Shown in pieces: positions 17,047-28,900 of a DNA stretch of 64,000 nucleotides. This stretch comes from Steroidobacteraceae bacterium. GTDB taxonomy: Bacteria > Pseudomonadota > Gammaproteobacteria > Steroidobacterales > Steroidobacteraceae. A program made the translations under genes and the position numbers. Below the pieces are notes generated by a model. It did no database searches. It saw only the letters and a program-made list of their open reading frames with translations, and had not been told where the DNA came from. The stretch is taken from NCBI GenBank assembly GCA_041395505.1, contig JAWLAG010000002.1, positions 1 to 64,000 on the forward strand. The letters are read 5' to 3'. Position 1 is the stretch's first letter. Each line of letters opens with the position of its first letter.

Positions 17047-17543
17047 AAGCCATTCGCTTCGAGACCAACCTGGGTCAAATCGAAATCGAGTTGTTCGAGA
17101 AGGAAGCGCCGATCAGCAGCGCCAATTTCCGCCAGTATGTGGACGATGCGTTCTACGACGGCACGATTTTCCATCGGGTAATCCCCGGATTCGTCATCCA
17201 GGGCGGCGGTCTCGAAGCGGGCATGGCGCAACGCAAGACACGCGCGCCGATACGCAACGAATCCGACAACGGACTCAAGAACCTGCGCGGTACGCTGTCC
17301 ATGGCGCGCACCAATGACGTCGACAGCGCAACGTCGCAATTCTTCATCAACCTGGTCGACAACGATTTTCTCAACCACAACGGCCGGCAACACGGCTACG
17401 CGGTCTTCGGATGCGTAACGGCCGGCATGGATGTCGTCGACAGCATTGCCGCCGTACCGACGACGACCCGGCGAGGTCACCAGGACGTTCCGAGGGACGA
17501 TGTGACGGTAATGCGCGCCTCTCTCCTCGGCGCCGCCGGCTAG
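17043..17543 (+). CDS. ppiB: Cytoplasmic cyclophilin-type peptidyl-prolyl cis-trans isomerase
   Basis: This is a 166-residue single-domain cyclophilin that catalyses proline isomerisation, with no signal peptide. The core residues appear in FHRVIPGFVIQGGG, SMARTNDVDSATSQFFINL and GYAVFGCVTAGMDVVD. The start is taken as TTG (TTG AAA GCC ATT) because GGAG lies six bases upstream. The alternative upstream start would add about 17 residues not seen in the family and would overlap prmC. Coupling to prmC through the TTGA junction is likely. Confidence 0.93.
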   Translation: MKAIRFETNLGQIEIELFEKEAPISSANFRQYVDDAFYDGTIFHRVIPGFVIQGGGLEAGMAQRKTRAPIRNESDNGLKNLRGTLSMARTNDVDSATSQFFINLVDNDFLNHNGRQHGYAVFGCVTAGMDVVDSIAAVPTTTRRGHQDVPRDDVTVMRASLLGAAG

Positions 17544-17597
17544 GGCGAAGGACTGTCCGCCCGACGGTCAAGCAAGCCGCGCCGCTGGCTGTACGCG

Positions 17598-18301
17598 GTG
17601 CTGCTGCTTCCGCTCGTCGCGATTTCAGCGAGCGCCCTGGTGGTGCTAACGTTGCGCTGGTTCGATCCGCCGACTTCGGCTTTCATGCTGGGCTCCATGC
17701 TGGATGGCGACCCGGCCGGCACGAGCGGCTCGCGCAAAGTCGACTACCGCTGGCGCGACCTCGGGCAAATCTCGCCCTATGCGGCGGTCGCGGTGGTCGC
17801 GGCGGAGGATCAGAACTTCGCGCACCACAATGGCTTTGACTTCAAGGCAATTCGCGAAGCGATGTCGCACAACGCGACCGGCAAGCGGGTTCGCGGCGCC
17901 AGCACCATTTCGCAGCAGGTCGCGAAGAACCTGTTCCTCTGGCGCAAGCGCAGCTATCCGCGCAAGCTGCTCGAAGCCTGGTACACCGTGTTGATCGAGG
18001 CGTTCTGGCCCAAGGAGCGCATCCTCGAGGTCTATCTCAATGTCGCGCAGTTCGGCTCAGGCATCTACGGCGTCGAAGCGGCGGCACAGCGGTTCTATTC
18101 ACGCCCGGCGGCGCGGCTCAACCGCGAACAATGCGCCATGCTCGCGGCTGTGCTGCCCAATCCACTGCGCTTTCGCGCTCGCCGGCCAGGGCGCTACCTG
18201 GTCGGCAGGCAGCGCTGGATACTCGCGCAGATGAGTGATCTCGGCGACCGGGATTACCTTGCCGGGCTGCGTGCGAACGCCTCGCAGCCGGTGCGCGGCA
18301 A

Positions 18302-18305
<4 letters not shown>
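17598..18305 (+). CDS. mtgA: Monofunctional peptidoglycan glycosyltransferase (start uncertain)
   Basis: MtgA polymerises lipid II into glycan strands at the inner membrane. It is a GT51 enzyme: catalytic E70 in VVAAEDQNFAHHNGF, GASTISQQVAKNLFLW at residues 100-115 and ERILEVYLNVAQFG. An N-terminal membrane helix precedes the domain. The annotated GTG start leaves no basic residues before the helix. The upstream in-frame codons encode an Arg/Lys-rich stretch (SARRSSKPRRWLYA), so initiation at CTG 17553, next to AAGGA, is plausible. No ATG is available between the ppiB TAG, which is in the same frame, and the helix. The 3' end overlaps metH by 4 bases. Confidence 0.93.
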
Positions 18306-22020
<3,715 letters not shown>

Positions 22021-22024
<4 letters not shown>

Positions 22025-22887
22025 GCTCGGGCGGCGCGCAGTCCAAGCGCGTGGCAGATGGCGTAGGTGAGTTCCGCGCGATTCAACGTATAAAAATGAA
22101 AATCAGTGACGCCGTGGCGCTGCAGGCGCGAGACCTGCTCGATGGCCACGTTGGCGGCGATCAGCCGACGTGTTTCAGGGTCATCGTCAAGACCTTCGAA
22201 TCGCTCCCGCAACCATTGCGGAATCGACGCTCCGCAGCGCGCCGCGAATGTCAGGACTTGCGGAAATCGCGTGATCGGGAGGATGCCCGGGACGATCGGG
22301 ACCGCAATGCCCGCGCCGGCACAGCGATCGCGAAAGCGCAGGTAGGCATCGCTTTCGAAAAAGAACTGGGTGATCGCGCGGCTCGCGCCCGCATCGATCT
22401 TGCGGCGCAGATTGTCGAGGTCCGCCTCGGCAGTGCCGGCTTCGGGATGAGTCTCGGGATAGGCGGCGACCGAGATTTCGAAATCACCCACCTCGCGCAG
22501 ACCCGCGACCAGGTCCGCCGCGTAGGCATAGCCGCCCGGATGCGGCTGATAGCGCTCCTCGCCTTGCGGCGGATCGCCGCGCAAGGCGACGATGTGACGC
22601 AGGCCCTCCTGCCAGTACTTCGTGGCAATGGCGCGGATCTCCTCGCGGCTTGCGCCAACGCAGGTCAGATGCGGCGCGCCCGTCAGCCGCGTTTCGCCCT
22701 GGATGCGATTGACGATTCGGTGCGTGCGATCGCGCGTCGATCCATCCGCTCCATAGGTGACCGAAACGAAGCGCGGCGCAAGCGGAGCGAGTCGCTGCAC
22801 CGATGCCCAAAGCGTTTCCTCCATGGCCACCGTCGCCGGCGGGAAGAATTCGAAGGACACACTGATGCCGCGCGCCGCGCTGCTCAT
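22021..22887 (-). CDS. metF: 5,10-methylenetetrahydrofolate reductase
   Basis: MetF is the FAD enzyme that makes the 5-methyl-THF used by MetH. The 288-residue TIM barrel starts MSSAARGISVSFEFFPP, with the conserved catalytic Glu in SFEFFPP. It includes RHIVALRGDPP and the later ITQFFFESDAYLRF. The start was set here because a longer upstream reading lies inside the regulator gene and lacks homology. It shares ATGA junctions with the upstream regulator and downstream metH, so the three genes are translated as a unit. The enzyme makes the direct substrate of its neighbour. Confidence 0.96.
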
Positions 22888-23681
22888 GCAGCCCCCTGTG
22901 CCGCGCAACGACCACCCGCTTCGACCAACAGCCATTCGATGCCATCGGCATCGAGCGGCTGCATGCGCAGGCTTTCGAATCCCGCAGTTGCGAGGTAACG
23001 CCGCACCGCCATGAGCGGATGGGCCGCGGCCATGCCTTCGAGCGCGTCGTACCGGCACAGCAGCAGCAGTCGGCAATCGGTGCGCTCGGCGAGCGCGCGC
23101 TGGCGATAGATTTCCTCGCCGATAGCCGCGCCCCCGAGCGAGCGAGCGTCCATGACGATGAGGCAGCCAGGCGTTGTCGCGAGCGCCGCCAGATTCTCGC
23201 CCGGGCGATAACACAACAAGGAGAGCCGCGCGCGCGCAACCACAGGTGCAAGCACCGGGTGCAGGGACTGCGGCAGACAGACCTGCTGGGTGCCCGCGCG
23301 TGCGAGGAGCGCCACCAGATGATCACGCAACGCGAGCTGCAGCGCGGCACCAGACGGGTCGCCTCCGGCCGTCGCAGCGGCGTGGGCCGCGCCCGACTGA
23401 ACTGAACTCAGCAGATCCCCGAGTGCAGTCCAGGCCGCGGACGACTGCGCGCGATAGAAAACCCGTCGCCCGTCGCGCCTGCGGCCGAGCAGCCCCGCAG
23501 ACACGAGCTTCTCGAGATGCTGCGAGGCCGCGGAATTGGAAAGACCCGCGAGCCTTGCGAGTTCAGTTGCGGCGTGCTCACCGCCGAGAGCGAGGCGCAG
23601 CAGCCGCAATCGCCCTGGCTCGCCCACGGCCTGCAAGGCCTGCACGAGCACGTCATCACCTGGTTCGTTTCGTTTATTCAT
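22884..23681 (-). CDS. ArsR-family regulator with shortened methyltransferase-like C-terminal domain
   Basis: This 265-residue protein has an ArsR-type winged helix-turn-helix at residues about 15-80: GEPGRLRLLRLAL, recognition helix SNSAASQHLEKL and wing GRRRDGRRVFYRA. ArsR metal-ligand cysteines are absent. The C-terminal 150 residues end in a segment (ATAGFESLRMQPLDADGIEW) like the last strand of class I SAM methyltransferases, but no glycine-rich SAM loop is visible. As first gene of the metF-metH operon it probably senses SAM, SAH or a related metabolite, similar in concept to SahR-type ArsR regulators of the methionine cycle. It may be an inactive, ligand-binding derivative. Confidence 0.8.
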   Translation of the reverse strand: MNKRNEPGDDVLVQALQAVGEPGRLRLLRLALGGEHAATELARLAGLSNSAASQHLEKLVSAGLLGRRRDGRRVFYRAQSSAAWTALGDLLSSVQSGAAHAAATAGGDPSGAALQLALRDHLVALLARAGTQQVCLPQSLHPVLAPVVARARLSLLCYRPGENLAALATTPGCLIVMDARSLGGAAIGEEIYRQRALAERTDCRLLLLCRYDALEGMAAAHPLMAVRRYLATAGFESLRMQPLDADGIEWLLVEAGGRCAAQGAA

Positions 23682-23701
23682 AAAATATTGAAATAGTATG
23701 C
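23679..23701. promoter_or_regulatory. Candidate operator of the ArsR-metF-metH operon
   Basis: An A/T-rich island overlaps the regulator start codon in otherwise GC-rich DNA. It contains the perfect inverted repeat TATT-GA-AATA at 23686-23695, flanked by CATA and TATG arms. On the minus strand a weak -10-like TACTAT lies about 15 bases before the ATG, and no Shine-Dalgarno sequence is visible. A repressor bound here would cover both promoter and start. The assignment is inferred from position and symmetry only. Confidence 0.4.
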
Positions 23702-23808
23702 CGCAAGCCTGGCCGCCCGTCCATGGCCCACGGCGAGGATGCCGGCAAGGCTCGACGACGCATGGCACTGTCCTTAGTATGCGGAGCCATCTCACATAAG
23801 GAGCCGCC

Positions 23809-24945
23809 ATGAATCCTGCCCATCGACCGCATTCCCGTGCCGCCCATGCGAGGAGCCTGATCGCAGCCATTGCGGCGGTGTACAGCCTGTTCGGCTGCGC
23901 GCGGTCGGCTGCGCCTCCTGCAGAACCGCAGAGCGCCGCCCAGTCCGAAGCGGCCATCGACAAGGCATCGTTGGCGCTCACGGCGGCCGGCCCCTGGCCA
24001 GCCGGCGATCAGGTCGGCATGGCCAATACGCTGGGCGCCGGTACCTGGATGCGTTGCGCTCAATACCTCAACGCCGAGGGCGCGAAGAGCTACGAACTGT
24101 CCTACGAGACCTCGAATGACATGAATCAATCACCCTTCGGCGTGAAGCTCGAATACCGCTATCGCCCGACGGTCGGTATCCCGGGTACGCGCCACGCCTT
24201 CAACGGCGAAGAGATCGTCACCGGTGAACCGGGCGCGCAGGCCACGCAACTCGATGCGCTGGGGCATTTTGGATTTCTCGATGAGGCCTGGGATGGCAAG
24301 GGTGCATTGCCCGCCGACAAGGTGCGCTACTACGGCGGTTACACCCAGGCAGACGTCAAACCCACGCCGGGTTCGCCGCTGCTGAAACTCGGCGTCGAGC
24401 ACATTCCGCCGATCGTGACCAGCGCCGTGTTGCTCGATGCGCGTGCGGCGCTTGGCAATGGCGAGATCCTGGCACCGGGCAGGGCCATCACGCGCGCCGA
24501 CATCGACACGATGTTGCAGGCGCAAGGCCTCGCAGAACGCGGACTACTGCCAGGCGACGTGCTCTACATCTACACCGGCTGGGGCGAGAACTGGACATCT
24601 CCGGACTATTACACGAAGGGGCCGGGACTCGCTTATGACGCTGCGCAATACATCGCGGAGAAGAAGATCGTGCTGATTGCGCTCGACAATCCGTTCACCG
24701 ATCCCGTCAATGACGGTCAGCTGGCGGGCAAGGCCGGACCGGCCGAAGGCACGCCGCCGGGGCTGCCCTTCGCGATCCACCATACCGACCTGACGCAATC
24801 GGGCATACATCAGATACAGAATGCCAAGCTCGATGAATTGGCCCGCGACAAGGTCTGGTTGTCCTGCACCATGATCCTGCCGCTGCGCTCGGCAGGCGGC
24901 GCCGGCTCGCCGGTACGCCCCGTCGCGATCGGAGCTGCGCGCTAG
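23809..24945 (+). CDS. Cyclase-family (kynurenine-formamidase-like fold) lipoprotein
   Basis: This 378-residue member of the cyclase/metal-dependent hydrolase family includes kynurenine formamidase and isatin hydrolase among its relatives. Start ATG follows AAGGAG at good spacing. The N-terminus has a basic region and hydrophobic core ending in a lipobox-like SLFGC near residue 30, so it is probably an exported lipoprotein. The family metal motif, usually HxGTHxDxxxH, appears as ATQLDALGHFGF: the first-motif His is Gln, as in one known subfamily. Later motifs include GLLPGDVLYIYTGWGENW and the C-terminal AIHHTDL. The substrate is unknown. A formamidase role in the kynurenine pathway cannot be excluded but export argues against it. 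Confidence 0.8.
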   Translation: MNPAHRPHSRAAHARSLIAAIAAVYSLFGCARSAAPPAEPQSAAQSEAAIDKASLALTAAGPWPAGDQVGMANTLGAGTWMRCAQYLNAEGAKSYELSYETSNDMNQSPFGVKLEYRYRPTVGIPGTRHAFNGEEIVTGEPGAQATQLDALGHFGFLDEAWDGKGALPADKVRYYGGYTQADVKPTPGSPLLKLGVEHIPPIVTSAVLLDARAALGNGEILAPGRAITRADIDTMLQAQGLAERGLLPGDVLYIYTGWGENWTSPDYYTKGPGLAYDAAQYIAEKKIVLIALDNPFTDPVNDGQLAGKAGPAEGTPPGLPFAIHHTDLTQSGIHQIQNAKLDELARDKVWLSCTMILPLRSAGGAGSPVRPVAIGAAR

Positions 24946-24986
24946 CCGCGAATGACCCGCACTCATGCCACGATAACCGGAGCAGA

Positions 24987-25769
24987 ATGATGACATCGAC
25001 AGGATTTTTCCGACTCTGCATCGCGACGACTGCAATTGCCTTGCCGCTCGTCGCCGCCGCGCAGGATGCGCCCGCCAAGAGCGAAGCCGCCACGCGCATC
25101 GAAGCCGCACTGGCTTCGTCGATCCGCACGGCCGATGAACGCGCGCGCGACCAGCCCGAACGCAAGCCGCTCGAGACCCTGGAGTTCTTCGGCCTGCAAC
25201 CGGACATGCACGTCATCGAACTGTTGCCCGGGCGCGGCTGGTATACCAAGGTGCTTGCGCCCGTGCTTGCGGACAAGGGCAAGCTATCGCTCGCCATCGG
25301 CGCAAAACGTCTTGCGCCATTGCTGACTGAGTGGGGTCTCGACAAGGTCGAGGTCCTTGACGACAAGACGGTGTTCAAGCCGACCGGTCAGTACGGTATT
25401 GCCGACGTCGAATCACTGCAGCTGCCGGCGAAGAACGTCGACATGGTGCTGACCTTTCGCAACATGCACAACCTGACGGCGCCATCGCGGGCCCTGTTGA
25501 ACGCCGAAGTCTTCAGGGCGTTGAAGCCGGGCGGCATCTACGGCATCGTCGATCACACGCGCCGGCACATGGAACCGGCCACCAGCGAGACCTGGCGCCG
25601 CATCGACCCGGTACTCGTCATCAAGGAAGTGACGGCGGCGGGCTTCGAGTTCGTCGACTACAGCGATCTGCACTACCGGCCGGATGACAGCCTGCAGTTC
25701 GATTCGCAGCGCATATCGCTGCAAGGCTATAGCGATCGCTTTACGCTCAAGTTCCGCAAGCCGCGCTGA
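24987..25769 (+). CDS. Exported SAM-methyltransferase-like protein
   Basis: The 260-residue protein starts with a signal peptide (residues 1-25, ending LVAAAQDAPA) and continues as a class I methyltransferase fold. Motif I is ELLPGRGWYTKVLAP near residues 78-92, followed by DMVLTFRNMHNL and ALKPGGIYGIVDH, which match motifs IV-VI. Related signal-peptide-bearing proteins are common in proteobacteria, but SAM is not known to be available in the periplasm. The protein may therefore bind another ligand or use imported SAM. It lies 41 bases after the cyclase-family gene on the same strand, and the two may be co-transcribed. Confidence 0.85.
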   Translation: MMTSTGFFRLCIATTAIALPLVAAAQDAPAKSEAATRIEAALASSIRTADERARDQPERKPLETLEFFGLQPDMHVIELLPGRGWYTKVLAPVLADKGKLSLAIGAKRLAPLLTEWGLDKVEVLDDKTVFKPTGQYGIADVESLQLPAKNVDMVLTFRNMHNLTAPSRALLNAEVFRALKPGGIYGIVDHTRRHMEPATSETWRRIDPVLVIKEVTAAGFEFVDYSDLHYRPDDSLQFDSQRISLQGYSDRFTLKFRKPR

Positions 25770-25789
25770 GGGCCACGCGGCACGGGGAG

Positions 25790-25999
25790 TCAAAAGCAGG
25801 CAGCGATGCGATCGCCCGGCCCGTCGAGGTATTGCGCGGATCCGCCGCACTCGGCGAAAGCCGAGGCACGCTGCTCGGGCGCCGACAGGAATCCGCAATA
25901 GTCGTCGTCGGCATGCGTGCGGCGCGGCGAAGGTGAGCGCGTTGCGCGATGTGACGACGCTGGCAACGACCTGGAACCACGACGGGTGCGGCGGCGCAT
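25790..25999 (-). CDS. Possible small protein coupled to the subtilase stop codon
   Basis: A 69-codon reading frame begins at an ATG sharing one base with the subtilase stop (TGATG). Its N-terminal half is Arg-rich and its C-terminal half is acidic with four cysteines. No family, signal peptide or membrane segment is recognised. The frame may be real and translationally coupled, or may only be open because of base composition. The 229-base stretch it occupies, between the methyltransferase-like gene and the subtilase, holds nothing else. Confidence 0.2.
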   Translation of the reverse strand: MRRRTRRGSRSLPASSHRATRSPSPRRTHADDDYCGFLSAPEQRASAFAECGGSAQYLDGPGDRIAACF

Positions 26000-28900
26000 C
26001 AGCGTACCTCCAGGGCATCGTACTTCGTGCTGCCGCCACAAAACCACAGCGTGACATGCTGGGTGCCCGCGGGCGGCGTGCCGTTGAAGGTGAAGCGGGT
26101 CCAGGCGCTGGCGGGAGCGAGCGAGGTGTAGTTCTCGCCGATCTCGGTCCAGTTCGCGTCGAAGTAGTCGAAGCCGATGCCAGTCCACGGACGGTTGGGC
26201 TCGGCCGTGTAATAGCCGACGGTGGTCAGTACCTGGCCAACTTCGAAGGAATTGAGCGTAAACGAGGTGCACAGTGACGAGCTCGACGGCGCGGTGATCT
26301 TGAGTGCTTTCGCGCCCTCGAAAGCTGATGTCGTGATGGTGATGCCGCTCGCGGGCTGCCACAGTCCGGCAGTCCCTTGCTCGAAGCCGCCATTGCTGAG
26401 CCGCGTGACCGTCATGTCGGCCGGGCAGGAGCCGCCCGCGCTCGAGGATGAGCTGTCGGCCATCATCTCGATGCCATTGGTCCACAGGTAACCGTTGTTC
26501 CAGAGGTAGCCGTTGTTCCAGAGGTAGCCATCGGCCCAGAGGTAGCCATCCGACCAGAGATAGCCGTTGTTCCACAGGTAGCCGTTGTTCCAGAGGTAAC
26601 CGTCGGTCCAGAGGTAGCCGTCGGACCAGAGATAGCCATCCGACCAGAGGTAGCCGTCGTTCCAGAGGTAACCGTTGTTCCAGATATTGCGCGCCGACCA
26701 CTCGCTGCTACCCCACAACTTGCCTGTGTCTTCGATCAGCACGGTGGTGCCGGCGCTCGGGCGGATCAACTTCGGCGACGGCGCACGTGCCACGCGACCC
26801 GTGTCGCGCATCGCTGCCGCGATGTCGAGTACACCGGCGCCGGTTGCGACCGGGTCGCCCGCGATCTTGCGAGCCGAGCGCATCATGCGCGCCTTGACGC
26901 TCGCCGGATTGAGGGATGGATCACGCGAGAGCATCAGCACCGCGGCGCCCGAGGTGACCGCCGCTGCCATGCTGGTACCGCTCAGACGGAAATACTGGCC
27001 GTAGCAATCGCCAGTCAGGCAGGTGGCCAGGCGCTCAGGATAGCCGGCAGACAACGAGCCTTTCGAGATCGGCGCAATGACGCGATAGCCGGGCGCCAGC
27101 AGATCGGGCTTGACGTAGTGGTCATACAGCGTCGGGCCGCGCGATGAAAAGTCGGCGACCGTGTCATCGCCCGAGCATCCGGTATCGGCATTGTTGAGCG
27201 CACCCACGGTAATTGCTGCCGGCGCGATACCGGGACTCGTGACATAGAAATTGCCGGCGGCGCCGTAGTTGCCAGCCGAGGTGACCACGGTGACGTTGCG
27301 CGCGACCAGGGCGTCGACCGCGGCCACGAGCGGGTCATCCGCCGCCTTGACTTCGACCGCCTTGCCGAGCGAGAGGTTGGCGACGCGAATGCCTTCGCGC
27401 GAACCCTGCTCCATCAGCCAGTCGAAGGCTGCCAACACACCGGAGACGGTACCGCGACCAGTGCTGTCGAGCACCCGCAGGTCATAGAGCGATGCGCCCG
27501 GCGCAACGCCGCTGTATTGCTTTGCCGATTTGTTGCCATTGCCACCGATCGTGCCAGCGATATGAGTGCCGTGGCCGACCGCGTCGAGTTGGGTCACATA
27601 GGCGTTCGCACCCGCCAGATAGTGCGCGGCAACCTGGCTGTCGCTGAGCGACTGGCAGTGCACGGCAAGCATGTCGATCGAGCCCTGCCAGGGCACATCG
27701 GTATCGCCGATCTGCAACGGATAGTTGGTATCCCAGGCGAGCGGTTCGCTGCGATTCGTACCGTTGCTATAGGTCTTGATGCCGTCCTGGTACATGCGCA
27801 CATAGCCGTCGGTACCGCGCGTGACCACCAGATGCGTCGATTTGCCAGGCAACAGCGCGCCGCTGTTGGTATAGGTGTAGACGACCGTGGCGGACTTGCG
27901 CACCCGGGCCTGGAAGCGATTGCCCATCTGCAACAGCTTGAAGTCGCCGATCGTCGTCACACCGCGCTGCAGGATGATCGAATTGTCGGTGATGTTCGCC
28001 GGCGTCAACCAGACTTCGAGCGTCATGGCATTGTTCGCCTTGCAGCTCGGGCCGATCTTGTCGTTGCTGTCGAAATTCGCGAACACGCCGTTGTGTACCT
28101 TCAGGCCACTCGCCGAAAACTCGCCGGGCAGACCATTGAAGTAATGCTGCTTGCTTGCGACCGGCGCGAGCATCACCGCCTCGGGCTTGCCCGTGGCCGC
28201 ATTGGCCACCACCCAGGGGTAATCGCGATAGGAACCGATGCTCCAGTTCTGGCCGGGCTGTATCGTTCCATAGGACACCAGGTTGCCGGAGAAATCCACC
28301 CAGAACATCTGGATCGCATGATCGGAGTTGTTCTGCATCTGGAACGGCGCCGATGGCGAGCCAACCGAACGCAAACCCGAAATGGCGACACCATCGGCCT
28401 GGGTCAGGCCACTGCTGTCGGCGTAATGATCGAGATGCATCGGCGTGCCGCTCGTGCGGTCGAACGCGCGTGCGCCGCTGCCCTCGTCGAACAGGTAGAG
28501 CGCCTTCAGCGCGCCGTCGCTGCGGCCACTTGCCACGAGCTCCGTGACCGGCGCGGTGAGATTGGCACGGCGCACGACGTTGAGGTCAGGATGATCCGCG
28601 ACACCGGTGTCGATCACGGCGACGCCGATATCGCTGCGCACACTCGTGAACTCGCTCATACCTTGAGTGGGCAGGTGCGCCGATTCGAGTGTCGGCTGCG
28701 ACATGAAGGCAACGTCGCGATCGACGCCGGCTGATTGCAGGCCATCGAGCGCCAGCAGCGCCGCGATGCGGCTCTGCGGTGCACGCACCGCAAGCATGTG
28801 CAAATTCTGATAATTGCGCAAAATGCGGCCATCGAGCGCGGCGATGCGCGTGGCGAGCTCGCCCATGTCCGCCTCGTGCGAGGTGCGCAGCAGCTGGTCG

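Noticed and set aside
23682..23808. Possible SAM, SAH or cobalamin riboswitch ahead of metF-metH
   Set aside because: The space before the first start codon is short and A/T-rich, with no conserved helices or B12 box. Protein regulation fits better.
26473..26682. Regular direct repeats suggesting a CRISPR array
   Set aside because: The units are contiguous 18-base copies without unique spacers and keep the protease frame. They encode a protein repeat.
25790..26701. Long leftward frame across the subtilase repeat, encoding LPLxxR-type repeats
   Set aside because: It is the shifted-frame reading of the 18-base repeats inside the intact protease gene. Only the last 69 codons after the protease stop are considered separately.
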